Notes under the pieces: model-generated
What the model was told of the DNA's origin: nothing
Database searches by the model: none
The model's input: the letters and a program-made list of their open reading frames with translations, nothing else
Shown here: positions 9,139 through 16,578 of the stretch, in pieces
Layout of the letters: each line of letters starts with the position of its first letter
Position numbering within the stretch: the first letter of the stretch is position 1
Position numbers and translations under genes: made by a program
DNA from: Oscillospiraceae bacterium
GTDB lineage: Bacteria; Bacillota; Clostridia; Oscillospirales; CAG-382
NCBI GenBank assembly: GCA_015064945.1
Contig: SVRF01000001.1
Span: forward strand, 1-64,000
Length of the DNA stretch: 64,000 nt
Reading direction: 5' to 3'

Positions 9139-9157
9139 TGGATGAGGTGACAAATTT

Positions 9158-9595
9158 ATGAAAGACGATTATAAAAAATATGTAGAAGATAGAGCAAAAC
9201 GTTCGCCTTGGCTTCTTAATACTCTAAAGGCGTTTTGCGTGGGCGGATTGATATGCTGTGTCGGCAGAGCAATAACCGATTTGTATGTGCAGTTCGGAGC
9301 AGAGCTTAAAACAGCGCAGACCTTAAGCACCGTTACTCTTATATTTTTGGCGGGGCTTATTACGGGTATAGGCTGGTTCAGCGCCATGGGCAAGTTTGCG
9401 GGCGCAGGCACACTTGTGCCCATAACAGGTTTTGCCAACGCTATAGCATCGCCTGCTATTGAAAACAAGACAGAAGGTCTTATCTACGGCACCTGCGCAA
9501 AAATGTTCGTCATAGCAGGGCCTGTTATTGTTTTCGGCACCTTGGCATCCTCGGTGTACGGAGTTATCTATTATATTGTGGAAAAGGTGATGTGA
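9158..9595 (+). CDS. spoVAC: SpoVAC, spore membrane protein of the dipicolinic acid channel
   Basis: A 145-residue membrane protein with about four hydrophobic segments and the conserved family core (FCVGGLICCVGRAITD, GAGTLVPITGFANA). SpoVAC sits in the spore inner membrane and takes part in moving calcium dipicolinate into the developing forespore and out at germination; in Bacillus it behaves as a mechanosensitive channel. The start follows a GATGAGGTG site. spoVAD begins on the very next base after its stop, so the two are translationally coupled. Confidence 0.95.
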   Translation: MKDDYKKYVEDRAKRSPWLLNTLKAFCVGGLICCVGRAITDLYVQFGAELKTAQTLSTVTLIFLAGLITGIGWFSAMGKFAGAGTLVPITGFANAIASPAIENKTEGLIYGTCAKMFVIAGPVIVFGTLASSVYGVIYYIVEKVM

Positions 9596-10591
9596 TTGAG
9601 CCGACTGTTTGTATTTGAGAATGTTTGCGTAAAAAGCTTTGCTTCTGTAGTGGGTAAGACTGAAAAAGCAGGCCCGCTGGCTTCTTGCTTTGATATGTGC
9701 GAGGAGGACGAGTATTTCGGCAAGAAAACCTGGGAAGAAGCGGAAAGCGAAATGGTACACCGCTGTATAAACATACTGCTAGGCAAATTAGGCCGTACCC
9801 CCGATACCTTAAACCTTATCTGCGGCGGCGACCTGCTTAATCAATGCGTTGCCAGCAGCTTCGGCGTTAAGGAATGGGGCGTTCCGTATTTAGGGCTGTA
9901 CGGCGCTTGCTCCACCTTTGGTGAGGCAATGCTTGTGGGCGGTGCATACGTGTCGGGCGGTTTTGTGCAAAACGCTTTGGGCTTTGCCAGCTCTCACTTT
10001 TGTTCTGCGGAAAAGCAGTACCGTTTCCCGTTGGAGTACGGAGGCCAGCGCACCCCTACGGCGCAGAATACCGTGACGGGTTGCGGCGCCGTGCTGCTCG
10101 AAAAAGGGCAGGGGAAGGTTATGCTTGCCGACGGACTTGTAGGCAGGATCATAGATGCGGGCATAACTGATGTTAACAATATGGGTGCCGCAATGGCAAA
10201 GGCGGCGGCAGACACTCTAAGGCGTTACTTTGCACTCAGTGGCAAAAGCCCCGATGATTTTGATATGATCGCCACAGGCGACTTAGGCAGAGAGGGCTAT
10301 GAGCTTTGCTGCGAGCTTCTGGGAGAAGCCTATGGAAAAATAAAGGACAAATATACCGACTGCGGTATGATGATTTTCGATATGGAAGGGCAGGACGTCC
10401 ATTCAGGCGGCTCCGGTTGCGGCTGCAGTGCTTCCGTTACGGCAGGCTATATGCTTCCACGCTTGGAGCGAGGGGAGATACAGCGCATACTGCTTGTGCC
10501 TACGGGCGCACTTATGAACCCCACAACGGTTTTTCAGGGGCAAAGCATATCGGGTATTGCCCACGCAATTTGCTTTGAAAGGCGGGCTTAA
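9596..10591 (+). CDS. spoVAD: SpoVAD, dipicolinic acid-binding spore protein
   Basis: A 331-residue protein of the SpoVAD family, which has a thiolase-like fold but works as a dipicolinate-binding protein on the spore inner membrane. Conserved stretches include FENVCV near the start, GLYGACSTFGEA, and GGSGCGCSASV near the C-terminus. The start is TTG, directly abutting the spoVAC stop, with an AAAAGGTGA ribosome site inside the end of spoVAC. Middle gene of the spoVAC-D-E trio. Confidence 0.95.
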   Translation: MSRLFVFENVCVKSFASVVGKTEKAGPLASCFDMCEEDEYFGKKTWEEAESEMVHRCINILLGKLGRTPDTLNLICGGDLLNQCVASSFGVKEWGVPYLGLYGACSTFGEAMLVGGAYVSGGFVQNALGFASSHFCSAEKQYRFPLEYGGQRTPTAQNTVTGCGAVLLEKGQGKVMLADGLVGRIIDAGITDVNNMGAAMAKAAADTLRRYFALSGKSPDDFDMIATGDLGREGYELCCELLGEAYGKIKDKYTDCGMMIFDMEGQDVHSGGSGCGCSASVTAGYMLPRLERGEIQRILLVPTGALMNPTTVFQGQSISGIAHAICFERRA

Positions 10592-10592
10592 T

Positions 10593-10952
10593 TTGCTTAT
10601 AGAATATTTAAAGGTGTTTTTGGTGGGCGGAATAATCTGCGCTATAGCACAGGTGTTTATTGATAGGACCGCAATGACGGGCGCACGTATACTTGTTTCC
10701 TTCGTGGTGGCAGGCGTAATTCTTACGGGCATAGGCGTGTATCAAAAGGTGGTAGATTTCGGCACATCCGGGGCAACCGTGCCCATTGTGGGCTTCGGCT
10801 ACACGCTGGCAACCGCAACAAAGGAAGCGGTGGATAAGGACGGACTCCTCGGTGCGCTTACCGGCGGGCTTACGGGTACTGCCGCAGGTATAACGGCGGC
10901 TGTGGTATTTGCGTTTATGTGGTCGCTTGTATTTAAAAGTAAGCAGAAATAA
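10593..10952 (+). CDS. spoVAE: SpoVAE (SpoVAEb type), spore membrane protein
   Basis: A 119-residue polytopic membrane protein matching the SpoVAEb family in length and sequence (EYLKVFLVGGIICAIAQVFID, GATVPIVGFGY). The frame could be extended to an ATG at 10557 inside spoVAD, but a TTG at 10593, two bases after the spoVAD stop and preceded by an AAAGGCGGG site, gives the usual length and is preferred. With SpoVAC and SpoVAD it forms the conserved core of the clostridial dipicolinate channel. No spoVAA, spoVAB or spoVAF is adjacent, as is common in Clostridia. Confidence 0.93.
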   Translation: MLIEYLKVFLVGGIICAIAQVFIDRTAMTGARILVSFVVAGVILTGIGVYQKVVDFGTSGATVPIVGFGYTLATATKEAVDKDGLLGALTGGLTGTAAGITAAVVFAFMWSLVFKSKQK

Positions 10953-10985
10953 TAAAGGAATAAGTGTAAATATTAAGTGAATAAA

Positions 10986-11022
10986 CCATCCCCCTGTAAG
11001 CGTGTTGCCTACAGGGGGATGG
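10986..11022. terminator. Hairpin of the CATCCCCCTGTA repeat, copy 1
   Basis: A perfect 13-bp stem (CCATCCCCCTGTA / TACAGGGGGATGG) around an 11-base loop, between convergent spoVAE and the gene at 11058-13295. The T-run after it is weak on both sides. A near-identical hairpin is at 15576-15608, in the same orientation judged by the loop. Confidence 0.65.
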
Positions 11023-11057
11023 CTTGTGTGGAACGTTGTATTCAGAATTTTGTACGC

Positions 11058-13295
11058 TTAAAATTCGGTAATAAGCTGCGCATCAAACTTTAATATTTGT
11101 GCCGCATCAAGGCTGTTAACTACGCCGTCGCCGTTAACGTCAGCCGCCGCAAGCCCTTCACCTGCAAGAGTAATGAGCTGTGCATCGTGCTTAAGCACCT
11201 GCGCCGCATCAAGGCTGTTGACTATACCGTCGCCGTTGACTTCTCCTATGAGTCGGCAGGATTCCTCTTCAGTGTTGATTGAATCGATTTCCATGATAAA
11301 ACCTTTAATATTTGCATTCGCTTCGTTAAAATCGTTCCATTCAAAGGGAAACGTTCCCAAATACATTTCCACGCCGTCCATGTAGTTTGGTTCTCCTTGG
11401 AGCCAATACGTATATTCAAAAGGTTCGCCGGTTACCCACTCCCATATCCCGTCTTGATCTTCATCCGAAGCTCCGAGCCATAAAGGTACGCCCTCTATGT
11501 TTAATGAATCTATATCCGCCTGTTCATTTTCATCAGAAACGGTCAAAAGATGACCGCCATTAGCTTCACAAAATTCTTTAGCAGCCCTCCACGAAATATT
11601 TTCGTCGTCCACACGGTACAATATGCACACACGACCGTCAAAGTCCTCTTGACTTCGCACTTCATAGATTCTGGAATAATATCGCGCTGTGACAGTAAGG
11701 TCAGAGGTTATGTTACTGTAATCGACATCCCATTCTATAAAGGTGCAACCTGAATGATAAGGGGGGACGGGAGCTATTGCGGCAGAACCATAAGCAACTG
11801 TTTGTGTGCTTATAACGGTGTTGTCCCAATCCATAAATGTTACGGTGTATGAGCTTGTAGCGTAAACTGCCGTTGTGACGATGTCGGTTGTGACGTTTGT
11901 ATAAGGAGTATCCCAATAAGAGAAAGTATAGCCTTCGCTTGTGGGATTGGCAGGAGGTGTAGCGGAACCGCCGTAGGGAACGGTTTCTGTTTTAAGTACT
12001 ACGCCGTTGTAATCCGTAAAGGTAACGGTGTAAGCCGCAGGCGCCCACACTGCGTAAAGGGTTGTATTTCTGTTGTAAGTAAAACTGCTCCCTGCATAGT
12101 ATGCAGGATATGTGGAATTTGGATTTTCAGACCACCCGAGGAATACATAGCCGTCACGGGTGGGGTGAGTAGTGCTTAATATAAGCTCTTCGTCATAGTT
12201 TTTCACTTGCATCGATGGTGCACCGTACCCGCCGTTCGCATCGTAGGCAACCGTACTTTGTACTGACCAAATTTGGTTATTACTTCCGGTATAAGTTTGA
12301 ACGATTACGTTTTGATTGGATTCAACCGTCATAGCGCAGCTTGTATTCATAACGTTGCGTATTACGTAGCCGCCGCTTACTTTTTCAAAATACCACCACT
12401 CAGAAGTTTCACCAAGGTCGTCGTAAATGTTAACGTTACATCCGCTGGATACGGTGTACCCGTAAGAGTTTATCACTCTTGAGGAGCATAACTCAGGTCT
12501 AAGCTTGTATGCACCGTTGCTATTGACATTTATAAAATTCATTTGGAATTCAACAGGCTCGTTTACGGAAGGGAAAGAAAGCTGCCAAGTTCCAACGTTT
12601 TGTGTTTGCGCATCTTTGCAACCATTAACGGATAAGTATAGGCCATCATAATTGTTCTTAATGTAGTACATACCTTCGGCAAAGGTGGAGTAGGTGGGGG
12701 AAGGAGTTTGCTGCGAATTAAAAACTGAATCATACGAAGTTGCGTGGTAAATTTTTTGTATAGATACTTTTGATTTTGCAAGTGCATAATTATATAAAAC
12801 TTTATTCGTAGTGCCAGAATCTCCGTTTGAATGGTAAATGTAATAATAAGTAGCGTCTTCTCCTAAATATATAAAATAATGGTTACCGCCCGTTGATTTC
12901 CATTTCATATGAACGGCATCTCCAACAGAGGGGGATGAAACAACAGTTGCAGTTCTCCAGTTTTGACCAAAGATATAACCAAAACAATATGTAACAAAAC
13001 CGTTGCAGGAATGTCCATTTCCAATACCCATATTTAGTATATCTCGGCCAGAAGGAAGACCACCACGAGAGGGTATTTCGGACATACTGTCTTCGCAATC
13101 GTATGCAGGATATGTACACCCTGCATCATCAAATGCGTTTCCGCTTCTTGTAAAATATGAACCTGTTGGATAAACTGCCACTAAATCATTAATTTTAGAC
13201 TGAACTCCGTTTGTCGCGCTTGCGTTTAACGTACTAAAAGAAACGAGAGTGATTAACAGAACTAGTGTGAGCAACAAAGAAATGATTTTTTTCAT
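11058..13295 (-). CDS. Secreted multidomain protein: cysteine hydrolase, ricin-like, InlB-like, C-type lectin-like, dockerin
   Basis: A 745-residue exported protein with a signal peptide (about 1-28). Residues about 30-190 resemble NlpC/P60 or CHAP cysteine hydrolases: Cys97 in GHSCNGFV and His139 in GGNHYFIYLG are the likely dyad. Residues about 204-347 look like a ricin-type beta-trefoil. Residues about 350-545 hold three InlB-like/bacterial repeats. Residues about 550-675 are C-type-lectin-like (AKEFCEANGGHLLTV, WLGASDEDQDGIWEW, GEPNYMDG). The C-terminal 62 residues are a type I dockerin with two NGDGxVNSLDAAQ loops. It probably cuts cell-wall or surface peptides while bound to glycan and to a cohesin scaffold (inference). 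No cohesin is encoded in the window. GGAGA ribosome site. Confidence 0.85.
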   Translation of the reverse strand: MKKIISLLLTLVLLITLVSFSTLNASATNGVQSKINDLVAVYPTGSYFTRSGNAFDDAGCTYPAYDCEDSMSEIPSRGGLPSGRDILNMGIGNGHSCNGFVTYCFGYIFGQNWRTATVVSSPSVGDAVHMKWKSTGGNHYFIYLGEDATYYYIYHSNGDSGTTNKVLYNYALAKSKVSIQKIYHATSYDSVFNSQQTPSPTYSTFAEGMYYIKNNYDGLYLSVNGCKDAQTQNVGTWQLSFPSVNEPVEFQMNFINVNSNGAYKLRPELCSSRVINSYGYTVSSGCNVNIYDDLGETSEWWYFEKVSGGYVIRNVMNTSCAMTVESNQNVIVQTYTGSNNQIWSVQSTVAYDANGGYGAPSMQVKNYDEELILSTTHPTRDGYVFLGWSENPNSTYPAYYAGSSFTYNRNTTLYAVWAPAAYTVTFTDYNGVVLKTETVPYGGSATPPANPTSEGYTFSYWDTPYTNVTTDIVTTAVYATSSYTVTFMDWDNTVISTQTVAYGSAAIAPVPPYHSGCTFIEWDVDYSNITSDLTVTARYYSRIYEVRSQEDFDGRVCILYRVDDENISWRAAKEFCEANGGHLLTVSDENEQADIDSLNIEGVPLWLGASDEDQDGIWEWVTGEPFEYTYWLQGEPNYMDGVEMYLGTFPFEWNDFNEANANIKGFIMEIDSINTEEESCRLIGEVNGDGIVNSLDAAQVLKHDAQLITLAGEGLAAADVNGDGVVNSLDAAQILKFDAQLITEF

Positions 13296-13344
13296 AAGAA
13301 ATCTCCATTTTAAATTTTATTTAACACTTGAATATTGAAGATGT

Positions 13345-13977
13345 TTACTTTAGTTTGAATGATTCGTGCATAGGAGGTGTAATATCTTGCTCAAGTAATA
13401 TTTTTACCCAATCATCGTATATGTCAAAACATCCCTTATAATACTCTGGGTACTCATTAAGCTCAAGCTCTTGAACCGCCGGATTGTTTACTGCTATAAA
13501 ATATCGATATGACATTAAATCATCTATGGTTCGTATTTGTATAACTTTGTTCTTCACAAGGGCAGCAATTCCTTCTAAATGAACAAGGTAGTTGACAAGA
13601 TGTTGACGGCTTTTTTGCTCAATGTTGAATTTCTTTTTAAAGTTGGTTATATCTTCTTCAGATAATTCACCATTCCGATGCTTGTTGTAAAATTTTTCAA
13701 GCTCCCACTCGATTGTATACATTTTTTCGTTGCTAACAAACTGTTGATTTAGCTCAGTTATGAATTGGGCTTCGTTTAACAATTTGTTTTCTCTGTATTC
13801 CAGCCAAAAAGCAACTGCAGAAATTATGGTTACGATTGTAACAACTGTTTCGGTTATCCAGTTCCATTTAAAATAGTATTGACCGCACAAATAGAAACAA
13901 ACGATGCTTAACATTAATAGTACAAATATCGTTTTTCTTATACCGTTGCGTTCTTTAATTTTTCTCTTTTTTATCAC
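13345..13977 (-). CDS. Unknown membrane protein with two N-terminal membrane segments
   Basis: A 210-residue protein not assigned to a family. It begins with a lysine/arginine-rich stretch (RKIKER), then two hydrophobic segments at about residues 15-33 and 38-60, then a charged, mostly helical cytosolic domain to the end (EFYNKHRNGELSEEDITNFKKK and similar). The tail ends ...ITPPMHESFKLK. The layout resembles small accessory proteins with a membrane hairpin and a cytosolic helical domain, but no function can be claimed. GTG start with an AGGAG site 6 bases upstream. It lies between the dockerin protein and a lipoprotein on the same strand; its base composition is more AT-rich than its neighbours by eye. 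Confidence 0.75.
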   Translation of the reverse strand: MIKKRKIKERNGIRKTIFVLLMLSIVCFYLCGQYYFKWNWITETVVTIVTIISAVAFWLEYRENKLLNEAQFITELNQQFVSNEKMYTIEWELEKFYNKHRNGELSEEDITNFKKKFNIEQKSRQHLVNYLVHLEGIAALVKNKVIQIRTIDDLMSYRYFIAVNNPAVQELELNEYPEYYKGCFDIYDDWVKILLEQDITPPMHESFKLK

Positions 13978-14040
13978 TATTTACTCCTAAAATTATCATA
14001 AATTTCACTCAATTATAGGCGTCGGTAAATAATTATCGGC

Positions 14041-15198
14041 CTAATCGTTGGATTTTGTATAATCACCTGCGCCAACCGTTATGCCCCAAAAGTTTATGTA
14101 TTCCCCGTTTAGATCATAGCTTACGGTCATTATGTCGTTTTCTATTGAAATGTGGCAGGTGCCGCTATTTAAGAAAGAGTCTAAAAATTCAAATGAGCCT
14201 TTTCCGTTGGTCAGGCGCAAGGTGCCGTTACAGTCGGCAATGCTGTAAGCTTGCCCTCTTATAGTAGTAATCGTAACTTTTATCACGTCGCCTTGTTGTT
14301 CAGTTACGTTTACCGTGTATACATCACCGTATTCTGTATGCTTCCACAAACCGGTATAATCGGGCACAGCGGGAGTTTCGTTTTTATCGGGAAACGGTAT
14401 AGAGGGCATAATTGTAGATGAGGAAACATAAAGAGTATCAGAAAAATTAGTGTCGGGATTTGCCGTCCACGAAAAATCAATGGACAGTCCTTTGTATTCA
14501 AACTGTAAAGAGTACAGCCATATGTCATCTATCGCCATATACAGATGCTCTGGTTCACTTAAGCTGATTTCGTTCCCTATAGCTGACTTTATCTCGCCAT
14601 ATGTCATGGCACCGTCGAGATCATCAAGGACTTTTTCGTCTCCGTAGGAAAGAACACCGATGATCACATAACTGTCGCTTATACTTTGAAACGTGGCACC
14701 GAAAACAAACGCTGTCTTTTTGTCTTTGTAATTCATGGTGCTTGAGCCATTAAAGTAATCGTGAGTGAAATCACTTCCGTATTTAGCTTTAACTTCTCCC
14801 GCGGTTTTGCCTATAAAGTCGGATGCCGTTATAACTATGGGTTTGGGTATGTGAACAGAAGTGTCTTCGTCTGATTCGGGTTCGCTTTCAATCCAGCTTT
14901 CACTTTCCGTTGAGTCGTCGGCAGAAATTGGAATTTCTACAGAGCTTTCGATACTTTCTTCAGAAGTTTCGAATGACGACGCTTCTGAGGAAGGATCCCC
15001 CTCAGAAGATTCAACAACAAGGTCGGCTATTGATGAAGATTCCGCAATTGAATCTTCCGATGACGAGGCAAGCGACTCTGAGCTTTCGCTTGCTAAAGAA
15101 TCTTCAGATTCATTTTTGTTTAGTTTGGAGGAGAGACTGCAAGAAACACACGAAAATAAAAGACTGGTAAGAAGTAGTAGGGGAATAATCTTTTTCAT
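14041..15198 (-). CDS. Predicted lipoprotein with long Ser/Glu linker
   Basis: A 385-residue exported lipoprotein. The signal peptide ends at a lipobox-like LLFSC (Cys17) with a second Cys three residues later. Residues about 22-115 are almost entirely Ser, Glu, Asp and small residues, a stiff acidic linker. A globular part follows: about residues 125-280 contain a possible SmpA/BamE-like or copper-amine-oxidase-like repeat pattern (DFIGKTAGEVKAKYG, MTYGEIKSAIGNE), then a beta-rich C-terminus (YTGLWKHTEYGDVYTVNVTEQQGD). No function is recognised. A strong promoter at 15239-15267 drives it, divergent from the XRE regulator. Confidence 0.8.
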   Translation of the reverse strand: MKKIIPLLLLTSLLFSCVSCSLSSKLNKNESEDSLASESSESLASSSEDSIAESSSIADLVVESSEGDPSSEASSFETSEESIESSVEIPISADDSTESESWIESEPESDEDTSVHIPKPIVITASDFIGKTAGEVKAKYGSDFTHDYFNGSSTMNYKDKKTAFVFGATFQSISDSYVIIGVLSYGDEKVLDDLDGAMTYGEIKSAIGNEISLSEPEHLYMAIDDIWLYSLQFEYKGLSIDFSWTANPDTNFSDTLYVSSSTIMPSIPFPDKNETPAVPDYTGLWKHTEYGDVYTVNVTEQQGDVIKVTITTIRGQAYSIADCNGTLRLTNGKGSFEFLDSFLNSGTCHISIENDIMTVSYDLNGEYINFWGITVGAGDYTKSND

Positions 15199-15238
15199 AA
15201 TTTAACAATTCCTTCTATAAATTAAATCTAATGTACAC

Positions 15239-15267
15239 AGTATATAACGTAAAGGTCTATTTGTCAA
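15239..15267 (-). promoter_or_regulatory. Sigma-A promoter of the Ser/Glu lipoprotein gene
   Basis: On the minus strand, TTGACA (15262-15267), 17 bp, TATACT (15239-15244). The expected start near 15232 falls inside the inverted-repeat half-site at 15226-15235. Confidence 0.8.
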
Positions 15268-15287
15268 CTAAAATTTTGGTATATAAT
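15261..15287 (+). promoter_or_regulatory. Weak promoter of the XRE regulator gene
   Basis: A perfect TATAAT at 15282-15287 with TTGTCA (15261-15266) only 15 bp upstream. This -35 overlaps the -35 of the opposite promoter, so the two polymerases would compete. The expected start near 15294 lies within the second half-site. Confidence 0.45.
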
Positions 15288-15344
15288 TTTTACATTAGAT
15301 ATTTTACGCATTATATAACAAAACATTTTGAGGGTGTGGTTGAA

Positions 15345-15572
15345 ATGAAGCTTAGAATTGATGAGATTTTGAAAGAAAAGGGGAAGACAAAATATTGGCT
15401 TTATATACAGCTTGGGCTCAGTTATCAAAACTTTAACAAGATAATAAATAATCAGACCAAGGCTATAAAATTTGAGAATCTTAAGACAATATGCGACATA
15501 TTGGAATGCACCCCCAACGATCTGTTTGACATATATTATAAGCCCAAGTCCGAAGCACCCTCCGAACAGTAA
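15345..15572 (+). CDS. Small XRE-family transcriptional regulator
   Basis: A 75-residue helix-turn-helix protein of the Cro/C1 (HTH_26-like) type: about residues 5-62 form the DNA-binding domain (KLRIDEILKEKGKTKYWLY, NLKTICDILECTPNDLFDI). There is no ligand or dimerisation domain beyond a short tail. The frame is open for 38 more codons upstream, but that stretch overlaps the promoter region; ATG at 15345 with an AGGGTG site is the credible start. It is divergent from the lipoprotein gene and flanked by matching operator half-sites, so autoregulation plus control of the lipoprotein operon is likely. Confidence 0.9.
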   Translation: MKLRIDEILKEKGKTKYWLYIQLGLSYQNFNKIINNQTKAIKFENLKTICDILECTPNDLFDIYYKPKSEAPSEQ

Positions 15573-15575
15573 AAC

Positions 15576-15608
15576 ATCCCCCTGTAAGCGTGCCGCCTAC
15601 AGGGGGAT
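15576..15608. terminator. Hairpin of the CATCCCCCTGTA repeat, copy 2
   Basis: An 11-bp stem (ATCCCCCTGTA / TACAGGGGGAT) with loop AGCGTGCCGCC, differing from copy 1 at 10986-11022 in only two loop bases plus the flanks. On the minus strand it is followed by TGTTTT and should terminate the dnaX-ybaB-recR transcript; on the plus strand it follows the XRE gene. Confidence 0.75.
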
Positions 15609-15622
15609 AAATTATACATAAA

Positions 15623-16210
15623 TTAAAGTTCTGTTCTGCGCTCTATGGCTTTGGAAAGGGTAGAGACGTCAGCGTATTCCAGCGTTGCGCCTACCTGCAA
15701 GCCGTAAGCAAGGCGTGTAACCTTTATTCCGTGAGGAGCGATAAGTTTTTTTAGGTACATTGCCGTTGACTCGCCCTCTATGCTGGGGTTTGTCGCCACG
15801 ATTATCTCTTTGACGCCGTCGTCCAAACGGCGCACAAGCTCCTTTACCGTCAGCTGTTCGGGGCCGATGCCGTCCAAGGGTGAGATAACGCCGCCAAGCA
15901 CGTGGTAAACGCCGCCAAACTCACGGGTTTCTTCAATAGCGCTCATACTGCGGGAGTCCTCCACAACGCAAATAACGCTACTGTCTCTACGTTCGTCCGC
16001 ACAAACGTCGCAAGTATCATACTCGCTAAGTGTTCCGCAAATCTTGCAAAGCTTAACACAGCACTTTGCGCCCGTAAGTGCGGCGGCAAACTCCTTAACC
16101 TCCGTTTCGGGCAGGGAAAGCACGTGGTACGCCAAACGGGTTGCGGTTTTTCTGCCTATGCCGGGCAGCTTGGAAAACTGGTTTACAAGCCGTTCAAGGG
16201 ACGGGGTCAT
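15623..16210 (-). CDS. recR: RecR, recombination mediator protein
   Basis: A 195-residue RecR of typical length. It has the N-terminal helix-hairpin-helix (LPGIGRKTATRLAYH), a four-cysteine zinc finger (CKIC then CDVC) and a Toprim domain (VVEDSRSMSAIE). With RecF and RecO it loads RecA at gaps and stalled forks. It starts two bases after the ybaB stop. The dnaX-ybaB-recR order is one of the most conserved in bacteria. Confidence 0.97.
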   Translation of the reverse strand: MTPSLERLVNQFSKLPGIGRKTATRLAYHVLSLPETEVKEFAAALTGAKCCVKLCKICGTLSEYDTCDVCADERRDSSVICVVEDSRSMSAIEETREFGGVYHVLGGVISPLDGIGPEQLTVKELVRRLDDGVKEIIVATNPSIEGESTAMYLKKLIAPHGIKVTRLAYGLQVGATLEYADVSTLSKAIERRTEL

Positions 16211-16212
16211 AA

Positions 16213-16560
16213 TTAAAACAGACCGGGCATACTAACATTGCCCGTAACCTTGGACATAGCCTCGCTGTTGGTGGTTTCAACAGTCTTGTACGCTTCGTTA
16301 AAAGCGGCAACCAATACGTCCTGAAGGGTCTCTATATCGTCGGGGTCAACTATAGCAGGGTCTATCTCAACGGACTTAACAACCTTGTCACCGCCGATAA
16401 CAACGGTAACAACACCGCCGCCTGCCTTGACCGTGTACTCCTTCTCTTCAAGCTCTGCCTGCAGCTTTTCCATATCCTCCTGCATCTTCTGAGCCTGTCT
16501 TATCATTGCGTTCATATTCTGGGGGCCGCCGCCCATACCCTGAGGAAGTCTTACTTTCAT
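16213..16560 (-). CDS. YbaB/EbfC family nucleoid-associated protein
   Basis: A 115-residue protein of the YbaB/EbfC family, with a Gly-rich start (GMGGGPQNM), a long helix (AMIRQAQKMQEDMEKLQAELEE) and the conserved core ending in the EAYKTVE region. It binds DNA as a dimer and is thought to organise the nucleoid near replication or repair sites. Ribosome site AAGGAG. It lies between dnaX (18 bases upstream) and recR (2 bases downstream). Confidence 0.95.
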   Translation of the reverse strand: MKVRLPQGMGGGPQNMNAMIRQAQKMQEDMEKLQAELEEKEYTVKAGGGVVTVVIGGDKVVKSVEIDPAIVDPDDIETLQDVLVAAFNEAYKTVETTNSEAMSKVTGNVSMPGLF

Positions 16561-16578
16561 AATTTATCGGTACTCCTT

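Larger units (their letters stand above)
15226..15300. promoter_or_regulatory. Inverted-repeat operator pair between the lipoprotein and XRE genes
   Basis: ATCTAATGTA at 15226-15235 and its exact complement TACATTAGAT at 15291-15300, with 55 bp between. Each half lies where one of the two divergent transcripts should start. This is what one would expect of binding sites for the small XRE regulator encoded at 15345, controlling itself and the lipoprotein gene. Confidence 0.5.
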
